NCBI GenBank assembly: GCA_005408345.1
Contig: SEMN01000326.1
Location: 186,001 to 250,000, forward strand
Length of the DNA stretch: 64,000 nt
From: Macquaria australasica
Taxonomy: Eukaryota > Chordata > Actinopteri > Centrarchiformes > Percichthyidae
Direction of reading: 5' to 3'
In this document: positions 22,401 to 31,509 of the stretch, piece after piece
Numbering within the stretch: the first letter of the stretch is position 1
How the letters are laid out: every line of letters begins with the position of its first letter
Made by a program: the position numbers and the translations under genes
The notes under the pieces: model-generated
The model's input: only the letters and a program-made list of their open reading frames with translations
Told to the model about the DNA's origin: nothing
Databases searched by the model: none

Positions 22401-25400
22401 CAAACATGATCTTATCCTAAACCTAACCAAGTAGTTTTGTTGCCTAAACCTGAGGTGACGTGACATGAGAGATCAACCATGTGAATAGATGATAACAGCC
22501 AATCGGGTGACATATTATGGGGCAATCATGTGATTACATGAAGAGGATTGTGGGAGTTTGTTAAAAATTCACATCCAGAATTTGCAACTTTCAAAAGCGT
22601 CATCTCTAGGGATGGGTATTGTTGGGATTTGATTCATTCCAGTACTGCTTATTGGTATCTATACGTATTAGTAGTCATATTGATACTAACTTCACTTCTG
22701 GAAATAATGCTTAAAAGAAATGTGAAGAGGTTCTGATCTGCTGGAGCTAGTCAGATTTTCAAAGGTATAGACATACAGTGGCTGCAGGGAGGACAACTGA
22801 GGCTGGTATATATTCAATTCTCGTTAGTCGGCACAAGCCTACCAGGCACACCAGTGCTCAGCACCCAGCACTGACTGCAAATATATGGTGTATTGTCCCA
22901 TTAGCTTAACAGAGTTCAACATAACAACTGTTATAAACATACAGATAGCAATAGTGGTGTCGTCATTTGCTTTGCTAAAGTTAGCCCACTCTTCTCGTGA
23001 TGTGTCATCGAACGGCTACACATAAGGTATATGAGGTAATGAAAATGACGCCAAATTTAAGACCGGTCCTCAGCACACATCCACACTCACCTCTGACTGA
23101 CTTGTAGTAAGCCATGCATTATTAAGATAACATTATGGTTAAAACAGAGTCAGATGAAGATCATTTTAGGTTCAAATGGTGCTTGTTAAGTTACTAAAGA
23201 AGTGTCGTCCATGTGTAACAATAATTTTCTGTTTCATGGTGTCCATTCTCACCATGTCTGTCTGTCTCTGTCTGTAGGAAGAGACAGTGGCGGAGCTGAG
23301 GACAGTGGAGTCAGAGGCAGCGTCATACTTGGACCAGATCTCCAGATATTACATCACCAGAGCCAAGCTCGTCTCCAAAATTGCCAAGTACCCTCACGTG
23401 GTGGGTTGTGTGTGCCTGTGTGTGCCTGTGCGTGCCTGTAGTAGAGCTGGGGTTCTCAACCTTTTGTAACTTAAAGGGAAACTCCGGTATTTTTAAAGCT
23501 GGGCCCTATTTATACAAATTTTGGGGTCTAAATGACTAATACTTACCAGACTGACTGTTATTCAAAGTGTCTGACAACATTATTTATGGAAAGGATCCCT
23601 ACAGAGACAGACCTTTTGTGAAAGAGTAAGATCCTTTTTGTTTAACCAGAAACAGAAAGTCTCACACTGCAAAAACAGCCCTACTAGAAAGAAGCCAAAT
23701 ATTCTTAAATATGATCAAATTGTCTTGTATTGAGCAAAAAAAATCTGCCAATTGGGTAAGCCAATTTTGCTTGGCTAGAATTCTTAAAACTAAAATAGTC
23801 TAGCCACTGAAAGACCGTAATGGGCCTTAAAACTAGACAAAATGCCAAAATTTAAGAAAATTGTGTTTGGAAAATGTGCTTAAATTTAGTGCTATTGTCT
23901 TGAAATAAGGCTATATAACCTAGAATTTACAGTGAAAAAATAGTATATTGTGCTTAAAATAAGTAACTCTCAGTCACACCTAGCAATTTACAATTGTCAA
24001 TAAACCTAACCATGTCTTTGGATGGTGGGAGGAAGCCGGAGTACCCATTGAGAACATGCTCCACACAGAAAGGCCCCAGCCAACCGGTGGGTTCGAACCA
24101 AGAACCCTCTCTCTGTGAGGCGACGGTGCTAACTACTGCACCACCGTGAAGAAAGAGAAGTCTCGCTCTGAAATCTCATGAGAGGTTGAGTTGTTGCAGG
24201 AAGACAAACAGATCTTACTCTTTAACAAACGGTCTGTCTCTGTAGGGATCCTTTCCATAATGTTGTAAGTAAGTAAGTATTAGTCATTTAGGTTTAAAAA
24301 TACAGACGTTTCCCTTCAAGGCCCACTTCTGATTGTTCCTTGGCGCTTGGCAAAATAAGCTCCTCTGCGATCGTAAAGGGTTTCTTGCTACGAGCTACAA
24401 GCAGCAACCATATAGCTAGTTTTCAAAGTGGCTTTTGACTGGGTGGTTGTTGATATTCTTTCGGCTTCCCAACACATCCTGGGTACTTTGTGTTTAAGTT
24501 TCTCTGGAGCTTTGATGGTTTTGGCGCCTCATTTACCGCATTCAACACACTGTGCCTGCCATTATGATTCCAAATGTTATGTATTTCCTCACCACACGCT
24601 TTGGAGCTTTTCCTGGTGCAGGGTTGTCTCCAACATCACTTTTTCATTTCAAAAATCGATCCATTTTGTGTCACTGCACTGGAATGTTAGCTAGCTAACA
24701 GTGGCAAAACACGTTTGTCTCTACCTGATATTGTGAATTCTTAAGCACATTTAAATATAAAAATAATTAGCTTTGTAAATTACCAAAAATTATTTTTCAT
24801 ATAACCATTTGGCAGTACCACTTCCTCTGCGGCTCACTAGCTGGTGCTCTGAGGCCCATAATTGGGCTGTGGTTAAGCATGACTGCAGTAGATGGTAACC
24901 AGAGTCTAGCTCTTCTCTGAGAAAACGATTAACTGTGTGTGTCAATCTGCTGTATCTACTCTGCAGGAGGACTACAGAAGGACTGTGTCAGAGATTGATG
25001 AGAAGGAGTACATCAGTTTGAAGATCATTGTCTCAGAGCTCAGGAATCAATATGTGAGTGCTGATTTTTCTCTTTAAACCCTCAAGATAAGTCTGAGGGT
25101 GTTGCATGATGATTTAAAGGGATAAGATAGAAAAAAATGTTTCTAATAGACAAAATTATGTTATTTCTTCCAAACTAAAGCATTTTTATGTGAAATGCTG
25201 CAACTTCACACTCACCACCTCCGCTGCAGAGATTCGGGGGAAACGAGGAATTGCGCAAAACATGTTTTTTTGGAAAGCTGTAGGATGCTCCTGCAGCTTA
25301 CCCCGATATACGTTGTTTTTTTGAATCCTCGTTTACCTGAAGCAGTGTTAATCTTAATATTTCTGCTTGTTGCTTTCAGGTGATTCTTCATGATATGATC

Positions 25401-25461
25401 TTAAAGAACATTGAGAAGATCAAGACACCCAGAAGCAGCAACTCTGAAGCTCTTTACTGAC
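7414..25461 (+). CDS. psme3: Proteasome activator complex subunit 3 (PA28-gamma/REG-gamma)
   Basis: PA28-gamma forms a nuclear heptameric ring that caps the 20S proteasome and promotes ATP- and ubiquitin-independent protein breakdown. The ten coding exons are 7414-7455, 8791-8823, 9001-9063, 11220-11324, 15856-15907, 18417-18532, 19650-19718, 23278-23400, 24967-25053 and 25381-25461. All join in phase with GT-AG introns and give 256 residues (human: 254). The protein starts MSSLLKVDSDLK. A basic nuclear-localisation cluster, KKRK, is at residues 84-87 in the family's variable insert. The activation loop (PRIEDGNNFG) is at 147-156, and exon 8 (EETVAELRTVES onward) appears identical to the mammalian protein as I recall it. 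The C-terminus ends in Tyr, as in the family. The start is the only ATG giving the conserved N-terminus. Intron 4 (4.5 kb) and intron 5 are swollen by transposons. Confidence 0.96.
7833..8170. mobile_element. Probable miniature DNA transposon in psme3 intron 1
   Basis: Both ends carry related inverted text (ggccgatattggctc near the left, ctgtatcggtcagg near the right) around an AT-rich non-coding core. This resembles fish elements with 'gccgatat' ends. The boundaries and superfamily are uncertain and no target duplication was resolved. Confidence 0.35.
8468..8664 (+). mobile_element. 5'-truncated tRNA-derived SINE with (GGAT)n tail
   Basis: This matches the 3' two-thirds of the full-length SINE at 28927-29273 (tgattgactggcgaccagtc, then ctgggattggctccagcccc). 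It ends in a GGATGGATGGAT tail. The promoter-bearing tRNA head is missing. It lies in psme3 intron 1, 130 bp before exon 2. Confidence 0.85.
9455..11015 (-). mobile_element. Degenerate LINE reverse-transcriptase fragment (Rex1/CR1-like)
   Basis: Read on the minus strand, 11014-10380 encodes fragments such as AYNSGDLEEYRKSRYALGRD and MWAGLRSITDYKRKT. 10050-9470 encodes SKLITKLRDLGLSLNTALCDW, part of a reverse-transcriptase palm, and then YREEVRVLTSWCQDNNLHLN. These are familiar fish LINE motifs, now broken by frameshifts and by foreign DNA at about 10055-10370. It sits in psme3 intron 3, antisense to the gene. The clade name is from memory of similar proteins and is only moderately sure. Confidence 0.7.
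11484..11520 (+). mobile_element. hAT terminal remnant
   Basis: The text cagtggttcccaaactgggg resembles the terminal sequence of widespread vertebrate hAT elements. No matching right end was found, so it is a scrap. Confidence 0.4.
11521..14040. other. psme3 intron 4, left part: no clear gene
   Basis: This is intronic sequence with no coding exon I can support. Near 13575-13607 the text cataatatgtcccctttaa looks like the right end of a TTAA-type fish transposon, but a convincing left end was not found. Confidence 0.4.
14041..14384. repeat. Inverted-duplication flank, right arm
   Basis: This is the reverse complement of 1820-2162. Its last 65 bp (cacaaagtacagctgaggtt through ctgcaggt) is the left half of a fish interspersed repeat whose undivided copy is at about 37955-38410. 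That repeat is split here by the following L2. Confidence 0.85.
14385..15625 (-). mobile_element. L2-type LINE 3' part inside psme3 intron 4
   Basis: This minus-oriented L2 copy covers the end of the reverse-transcriptase ORF (RHILSQKDAEKLVHAFVTS, then RLDYCNSLLSGCPNKSLKTL) and the 3' UTR. It is inserted in another repeat, whose halves lie at 14320-14384 and 15626-15815. It is antisense to psme3. 14385-15485 pairs with the left arm of the inverted duplication. The homology may continue left of the window. Confidence 0.85.
15626..15815 (+). repeat. Right half of a fish interspersed repeat split by L2
   Basis: The text ttgacctgatgatggtggta and the phrase tgtgtacagaatttcatgac match the copy at 38285-38408 (ttgacctgatgatggcgcta and tgtacaaaattttgcat). 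It ends 40 bp before psme3 exon 5. Confidence 0.7.
16024..18092 (+). mobile_element. Tc1-like DNA transposon, inactive, with nested hAT
   Basis: The terminal inverted repeats cagacgtgctcaaatgta (left) and the complement of cacaaacgtgcacaaatg (right) are flanked by TA. Plus-strand coding remnants match a DDE Tc1 transposase: KFKVHGTVANLPG, then LQQDNDPKHTAKSTQEW, then NHIEHLWKELK. Many stops and frameshifts have killed it. A hAT element at 16933-17460 splits it. It lies in psme3 intron 5. Confidence 0.9.
16933..17460. mobile_element. hAT element nested in the Tc1 transposon
   Basis: The element starts cagggctgtgtattgg and ends tattttattacacccct. It is flanked by a near-exact 8-bp duplication of Tc1 sequence: gcctggca at 16925-16932 and acctggca at 17461-17468. 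Removing it restores the Tc1 phrase ctggcacagggtgcctt. The sub-terminal atcgata-rich text is typical of fish hAT ends. No transposase is encoded. Confidence 0.85.
18148..18285 (+). repeat. Direct repeat, copy 1 (psme3 intron 5)
   Basis: The segment aaatgtaacacctacttgaa through gctctgcagggctgggacca recurs at about 20710-20849 in the same orientation with few differences. The two copies bracket psme3 exons 6 and 7. I do not recognise a repeat family. Confidence 0.85.
18905..19090 (+). repeat. Interspersed repeat, copy 1 (psme3 intron 6)
   Basis: The sequence gactttcacccaggagaa and the run cctaaccaagtagttttg recur at 22210-22460 in intron 7. The tRNA-like phrase in the second copy (ccagggttctcat) hints at a SINE, but no tail or target duplication was resolved. 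Confidence 0.55.
19720..23277. repeat. psme3 intron 7: two repeat copies, otherwise featureless
   Basis: 20710-20849 is the second copy of the 140-bp direct repeat. 22210-22460 is the second copy of the gactttcacccaggaga repeat. The rest shows no exon, RNA gene or clear transposon end that I can support. Confidence 0.6.
23475..24315. mobile_element. TTAA-type element with long inverted ends, psme3 intron 8
   Basis: The left end agggaaactccggtattttt is mirrored at the right by aaatacagacgtttccct. The flanks are TTAA (23471-23474) and TCAA (24316-24319), a TTAA-type target with one change. Inverted similarity extends well inward (taagatc and ggatccctacagagacaga against tctgtctctgtagggatcc). 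A reversed SINE fragment interrupts the interior. It may belong to the piggyBac or Kolobok class, and no transposase is present. Confidence 0.7.
23978..24150 (-). mobile_element. Reversed tRNA-derived SINE, head portion
   Basis: Read on the minus strand it carries the tRNA-like head of the SINE found complete at 28927: the A-box-like tggtgcagtagttagcac and the B-box-like gggttcgaacc in order, followed by gtctttggatggtgggagga on the plus strand. It is inserted inside the TTAA-type element and lacks the 3' tail. Confidence 0.8.
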
Positions 25462-25469
25462 AACCCCTA

Positions 25470-25507
<38 letters not shown>

Positions 25508-26705
25508 AACACAAACCATCAGCTGCGGGTCAAACAGCACTGACCAATAATTCTTAGCTTTTGTTTCAGAGTACCTGATGGTTTACGGTTTTACAACCTC
25601 AGGACAATTAATGATGTGTCAAGAGAGCTGTGTGCTTATACTCAGTATTGAAAACCTTAACATGAATGGTGCTCACTGTAAAACCCCAGCTATCTAGGTC
25701 CATAGTTAGAAGAAACTATAAAAATGCATTAATGCAAAAATTATTTGACTTACACACACATTTCAGCTGCTCCCCTCTCAGATATGCAGAGCTGTTGTTG
25801 GATCCTCCTCCATCTTTGGTTGTGGCCTTACTCTGCAGTCACTGACATGCTTTTTGACACGTAACCTTCAGTTTTGGCTCTCCGGTACTCTGGGACCTGA
25901 CCTCGGACTCTTTTCCCATAAGTATCGTGACTGCACGCTGCTGTTACTACGTCGCCTGCCCCCCATCTGCTGCTCCACTTGGACTGAAGCTCAGAAGTTC
26001 TTGCTGGTTTCTTTTCCTGTCTGGGTTATCTGAAGTCTTGGTTTTGTGGATGCTGTGCCTCTCCCAGGATTTATCATCTGTTTTTAAAAGGTTTTCCTGG
26101 TTTTCTTTTTCACAGTTTTTGTTGTTGTTTTTTTTAATGTTCCCTTTGTTGAGTTTTTTCCCCTGCCTCTGAAACGTTCTGTCCTACGGAATATGGAACC
26201 CAACTCCATTCAATCCTCCCCTGGTTGGCCTTAACCTGTCAGGTACATGTAGGTCACATGTACTTCTCAAATAGGATGCAGACAGCTTTCCTCAGTGTAT
26301 CAGAAGTAACAGCTGTAGTTCTTCGGCTTTAGTCTTGTAATTAGTCTGACATGCAGAGATTTGACTTCACAATTTATCAAGAGATAACTTCACTTCTCAT
26401 GGAGGAGTCTTGCTTTTGTCCCAAGGAAGAACCCGTTTTCCGGCCCACCTGTTACAGGGAGGAATGGTACATGACGTGGTGGTGTGGTGCTTAAGGAGGT
26501 GATATCTGAGGTCCAGGGACACTCCTGCTCCAGGCTGGCCTCTCTGAACACTGTACCACACTGCTGTCTGTCAGTGTGGACCTGTCAGAAACTTGCTGGA
26601 TGTGTTTTCCTCTGCACAACAAGAATGCAGACTCGGTAATAATGTGCCTCCATGGCTCTGTCTCTATTGATCAAGCAGGCTTGAACTGGAACTCAAAACC
26701 AAATG

Positions 26706-26822
26706 GCTCCCACACAGCAAGTGGGACTGGGATTGTGATGATTTCTATTCAGATGTTTTTTTATACAGTAACTAGAGTGTCTGTGGTTTCATACAGCTGT
26801 TTTATTGTCGTTTTTAAAGGCC
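26706..26822 (+). repeat. Segment shared with the broken Tc1 element
   Basis: From gctcccacacagcaagtggg to tgtcgtttttaaaggc, this stretch matches 30738-30850 in direct orientation with only small indels and substitutions. The second copy sits inside a Tc1 transposase gene. I see no terminal repeats or tail that would make it a mobile element itself. Confidence 0.85.
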
Positions 26823-26974
26823 TGCACAGCCGTGCTGCACCCACACAGGTGTTTGCCCTTTTTTAACCTGATTAGACCTTGTCTGAGGTCTGTGTGGTCG
26901 TGTACAGACTGTGCTTGATTGGCATTTGTCTAACCCTCCTATTAGTCATTCCACCATAGCTCTGTCTATGGTTT

Positions 26975-27491
26975 TGTTCAGACTGCCAGCCCTAATCTGT
27001 TTTTTGGCGTATCCAGATTGATTTTAGACGATCTGAACAGCAAAAAAACACATGAAATGCAATTTCTGCAAATCGGATCCAAGCTACATTTGGAGGTGGT
27101 TTGAAATGCAATTCCACTCAGATTTCTACAGATGCATGTCAGTCCGGACGCTCTAATCAAATTTCAAAGTGTCTTTTGCGTCACACTCAACACAACACAC
27201 AACGACGACGTCAAATCCAGTGATGGAAGTGCATCAGATCGGCTGTATAGCAGCCTCCTCCCGCTCTGGGCAAGATGATGGATCTCCATTTCTCATGCTT
27301 CCATGTTGGAAACCTGCGTCACCAGTGTACGTAGTTACTGACGCCTACGCTGTTACCACAGCAACCCATGCAAATAGGTTGGTGATGTGTGGACACACAA
27401 ATCTGATCTGATCACTTGCAAATAACAGTGTGGACAGTCTGTCTTAAACATCTGATTAGAGAAACAAATCTGATTTGGCTGCAGTCTGAAC
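26975..27491. mobile_element. Miniature DNA transposon with inverted ends
   Basis: The left end gttcagactgccagcc is mirrored by the right end ggctgcagtctgaac, with further inward similarity around aatctgatt. The interior is non-coding. The superfamily and target duplication were not resolved. Confidence 0.6.
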
Positions 27492-27949
27492 CAAGACTAA
27501 CTTCAACCTGATTAGTTAGAAAAGTGAGACCACCTGTGTGGGTGTGCAGGGCATTCAAGTTTATAAAGGAACAGACCTCTCTGTGCATGCATGCAGGTTA
27601 GGGCTGTCACTTTAAAAAAAAAAAAACATTTCTACAAGGAACGGGGCGAGACGGATTCGCTGCTGGTCGTGAATTGACTCCGCCTTGTTTGCTTCATGCA
27701 GAGTTTCATCATACTGAACTAAAAAGTTTAGTTTTTGATATTCAAGGTGTCTTAAAATGTCTGGAGTTGTAGGAGGGAAGGCATTAAATTTGATCTGTGG
27801 CAAAATGAATGAGCGTGTCTATTTTCTGGTATGTTTTTATGTTTTATTTTACCGGTATTTTATATCCCACAACAATGACCATCTCCGCACCGTTGCTGAT
27901 AAGTTTAGTTTTAATTAGTTATTTGATGCTATAAGACGTCATGATTGAC

Positions 27950-28145
27950 AACTTGTGTTGTGCTCGCGATTAGTTGGGGCGGGTGTATAGTCGGGACCTC
28001 GATACCGATCACTACTGTGCAGACCCTGGCTCTAAATGATGTCACCAGCGCAAGATGGCGTATCCAGGATTTTTTGGTTTCACTTTTGAACAGTGGGAGG
28101 AAGAGAAGACGCATCGGCCATCTTTATATACAGTCTATGGTTTGG
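27950..28145 (+). repeat. Fish interspersed repeat ending in tatatacagtctatgg
   Basis: The phrases caagatggcgtatccagg and ctttatatacagtctatgg are familiar from many fish introns and intergenic regions. I recognise it as repetitive but cannot name the class from sequence alone. Confidence 0.4.
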
Positions 28146-28926
28146 CTGTATATACTACAGATGATTGTGTCCTGTGAATATGTCCGCTCTGGCAAAGCCT
28201 TCAGGCCCCACTATCAGTCATCAGACAGCATTCAGCACTTTTTCTCCCTCAGCCACGTCAAAGCCTGAAGTCCTGTGGGTTTTGCATACAATAAGTCAAC
28301 ACCGCTCGTACACTTCAAATGACGACATCCACCCAGTCTTCAGGGAAATGTGCCCTCTTATTTTTGTTTTATGGTAAGTGCAGGGGGACATTGTTTTCCA
28401 TTGGACTGGGCCTACCGCTATACTTTTCTCATTTTTGTTAATGAGAAGGCAGTTAGCTAATGTGCACTGAATATTTCATTTATTCAAATTCAATAAAACT
28501 CAATAACAGTGAATACTGTAGTCTAGCTTGACAATTTCTTTTGCCACAGTAATGGTATTTTTTTTCCTTTTAGAGGTATAAAAAGGGTCTTAAGTCATAA
28601 AATTTGTACAAAAAAATGTGCAGATGCATTGGGTGCTACACGTGTGCAGGCTGCCACTGAGCTATAGACACATTTTACAACGTTTTGTATGTAGTTTCCT
28701 CTGATAAGCCGTGAGAGTGTAAGGAGGGGCGTGTCCAGGGAGTGGCACAGGCCACCCCAGGGACCCCACAATATCCTAAACTATGGTTTTGCCCATTCAG
28801 AGGCAGGATTTTAGTTTGAACCAACTGTTTGACGAGTATGTTTGAATGTGCATTGTTTTCTTTTATGTAGCCTAAGTACTAACAGAATAAAGTATGGAAG
28901 TTTTATATAACATTGGTATGGTGCCA

Positions 28927-29273
28927 GGGCGGCACAGTGGTGCAGTGGTTAGCACTGTCGCCTCACAGTAAGAGGGTTCTGGGTTCGCACCCGCCGGCTG
29001 GCTGGGGCCCTTCTGTGTGGAGTTTGCATGTTCTCCCCGTGTCCACGTGGGTTATCTTCCTCCCACCATCCAAAGACATGCAAGTTAGGTTAATTGACGA
29101 TTCTAAATTGTCCGTAGGTGTGAATGTGAATGTCTCTTTGTGTCAGCCCTGTGATTGACTGGCGACCAGTCCTGGGTGTACCCCACCTCTCGCCCAATGT
29201 CAGCTGGGATTGGCTCCAGCCCCCCCCCCCCACGACCCTCTAAGAGGATAAGTGGTATAGAAGATGGATGGAT
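28927..29273 (+). mobile_element. Full-length tRNA-derived SINE
   Basis: This 347-bp element has an A-box-like tggtgcagtggttagcac, a B-box-like gggttcgcaccc, a conserved body and a gatggatgg tail. An exact 12-bp target duplication, ggtatggtgcca, flanks it at 28915-28926 and 29274-29285. Its 3' end (gaggataagtggtatagaag plus GGAT repeats) resembles the 3' end of the RTE LINE at 60600-63105, whose reverse transcriptase could have mobilised it. Confidence 0.93.
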
Positions 29274-29571
29274 GGTATGGTGCCACTCTGTTGTGCTCCG
29301 ATTGGTAGGTCTATCTTTTAAATAAAAATTTTAAACAGATGTGCAAGCAGGGTAAAAAGGAACACAAGGACCCAAATGCAGACGACTGAGGCAGAGCAGT
29401 TGCAGTTCAGTGATTTTAATTACAAAAATATGGTACAAAGGCTTACAGGAGGGTGAGGCAGGCAGGGGTCAAAACCAGAAAGCAGTCCAACACAAGCAAC
29501 CAAATCCAGTGAGGAGTAGGCAAAAAAGTCAAAACAGGTCATAACACAGGAAAGGCAGGCAGAACCAGTGC

Positions 29572-30155
29572 TGTTTTCGAAACCACCTGCTACATACTAC
29601 AGAGGACTGTGCAGTATGAAACTGTTAAATCTTTGTTAAATGTTTATTTTGCAGTATGCTAGGCCAGGCTTAGCCGGTTTCCAGTTTTGACAAGCAGAAG
29701 TAAACAACAGTACGGCTAACGGCAAACCACTGCAATTGTGTAGCATCCTTAAGCTCTGAAAACCAAAAGTAAAACTAGCCTTGTCACAATTTCTGCTTGC
29801 ACATGATTAAATTAGAAAAAAAAAAAGTATAAGTGGTACTTCTATTTATATTCCTCCCTGTCAACCACTGACACGGTAGTGTTGCTGTCCGCCATTTCAA
29901 CAATGGTGACGTGTAAATAAAGTTGAAGAAAAAAAACAAAACAATGGGGACTGTTCCACTGCTTTGCATTGTGGGATACAGTAGGCGAGGGAGACTGGTC
30001 TGATGCATACTGGAGATTGTTTCAGAATCAGTACAACATCTGGGTATTTCTGGCATACTGCAGATTTTGCTTTTGTTTGCATAATACATGCTACATTTTG
30101 GCCAAATCAGTAAGTACTGATAGTGTAGTAGGCGGTTTCGAAAACAGCCCTAGAC
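29572..30155. mobile_element. Miniature DNA transposon, gggctgttttcgaaacc ends
   Basis: The left end tgctgttttcgaaaccacct is mirrored by the right end aggcggtttcgaaaacagcc. The interior is non-coding. A target duplication could not be settled (agaacc-like text lies on both sides), so the superfamily is open. It directly precedes a Tc1 element. Confidence 0.7.
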
Positions 30156-30202
30156 AAGAACCACACAACATAACAAACTGGCCAGGAACAAGAACTGGTA
30201 TA

Positions 30203-31507
30203 CACAGATCAGCCATAACATTATGACCACCTGCCTAATATTGTGTAGGTCCCCCTTTTGCTGCCAAAACAGCCCTGACCCGTCGAGGCATGGACTCCAC
30301 TAGACCTCTGAAGGTGTACTGTGGTATCTGGCACCAAGAGCAGCAGCAGATCCTTTCAGTCCTGTAAGTTGCGAGGTGGGGCCTCCATGGATCGGACTTG
30401 TTTGTCCAGTACATCTCACAGATGCTCGATTGGATTGAGATCTGGGGAATCTGGAGGCCAAGTCAACACCTTGAACTCGTTGTCGTGTTCTTCAAACCAT
30501 TCCTGAACCATTTTTGCAGTGTGGCAGGGCGCATTATCCTGCTGAAAGAGGCCACTGCCATTAGGGAATACCGTTTCCATGAAGGGGTCTACTTGGTCTG
30601 CAACAATGTTTAGGTAGGTGGTACGTGTCAAAGTAACATCCACATGAATGGCAGGACCCAAGGTTTCCCAGCAGAACATTGCCCAAAGCATCACACTGCC
30701 TCCGCCAGCTTGCCTTCTTCCCATAGTGCATCCTGGTGCTCCCACACAGCAAGTGGGACTGGGATCATGTGATGATTTCTATTCAGATGTTTTTTATACA
30801 GTAACTAGTCTGTGGTTTCGTACAGCCGTTTTATTGTCGTTTTTAAAGGCTTGACGCACACGCACCTGGAGATCCACATGATGTAAAAGAAAATGTGATT
30901 CATCAGACCAGGCCACCTTCTTCCATTGCTCCGTGGTCCAGTTCTGATGCTCACATGCCCATTGTAGGCGCTTTCGGCGGTGGACAGGGGTCAGCATAGG
31001 CACCCTTACAGGTCTGTGGCTACACAGCCCCATACACAACAAACTGCGATGCACTGTGTGTTCTGACAGCTTTCTATTAGATCCAGCATTAACTTTTTCA
31101 GCAATTTGAGCTACAGTAGCTCTTCTGTTGGATCGGACCACACGGGCCAGCCTTCGCTCCCCACGTGAGCCTTGGCCGTCCATGACCCTGTCGCTGGTTC
31201 ACCGGTTTTCCTTCCTTGGACCACTTTTGGTAGGTACTGACCACTGCAGACCGGGAACACCCCACAAGAGCTGCAGTTTTGGAGATGCTCTGACCCAGTC
31301 GTCTAGCCATCACAATTTGGCCCTTGTCAGAGTCACTCACATCCTTACACTTGCCCATTTTTCCTGCTTCCAACACATCAACTTCAAGGACAAAATGTTC
31401 ACTTGCTGCCTAATATATCCCCCCCACTGACAGGTGCCGTTGTAACGAGATAATCTATGTTCTTCACTTCACCTGTCAGTGGTCATAATGTTATGGCTGA
31501 AAAGTGT
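30203..31507 (-). mobile_element. Tc1-like transposon with disabled DD34E transposase
   Basis: TA-flanked inverted repeats contain tcagccataacattatgacc on the left and its complement on the right. The minus strand encodes a Tc1 transposase in three pieces: a helix-turn-helix N-terminus (ISKTAALVGCSRSAVVSTYQ), a middle with the first catalytic Asp (WSDESHFLL), and a C-terminal part with the second Asp (QQDNAPCHTA) and the final Glu (PDLNPIEHL). It is broken by a frameshift near 31160, a foreign insert at 30738-30850, and a stop directly after IEHL where family members have Trp. Confidence 0.93.
30738..30850 (+). repeat. Foreign patch inside the Tc1 transposase gene
   Basis: About 113 bp matching 26706-26822 replaces a short stretch of transposase coding sequence. 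It lies between the codons for HVDLQVRVR and those for APGCTMGRRQAGGGSVMLW. It has no inverted repeats, tail or target duplication. Confidence 0.85.
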
Positions 31508-31509
31508 AT

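Larger units (their letters stand above)
25462..28500 (+). other. psme3: psme3 3' UTR and flank
   Basis: The stop codon is followed by a (CA)n run at about 25476-25503 and long non-coding sequence. The first clear AATAAA I see is at 28492-28497, so the 3' UTR could run to about 28.5 kb. An earlier non-canonical poly(A) site is equally possible. The transposon-like blocks at 26975-27491 and 27950-28145 lie inside this interval. Confidence 0.35.
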
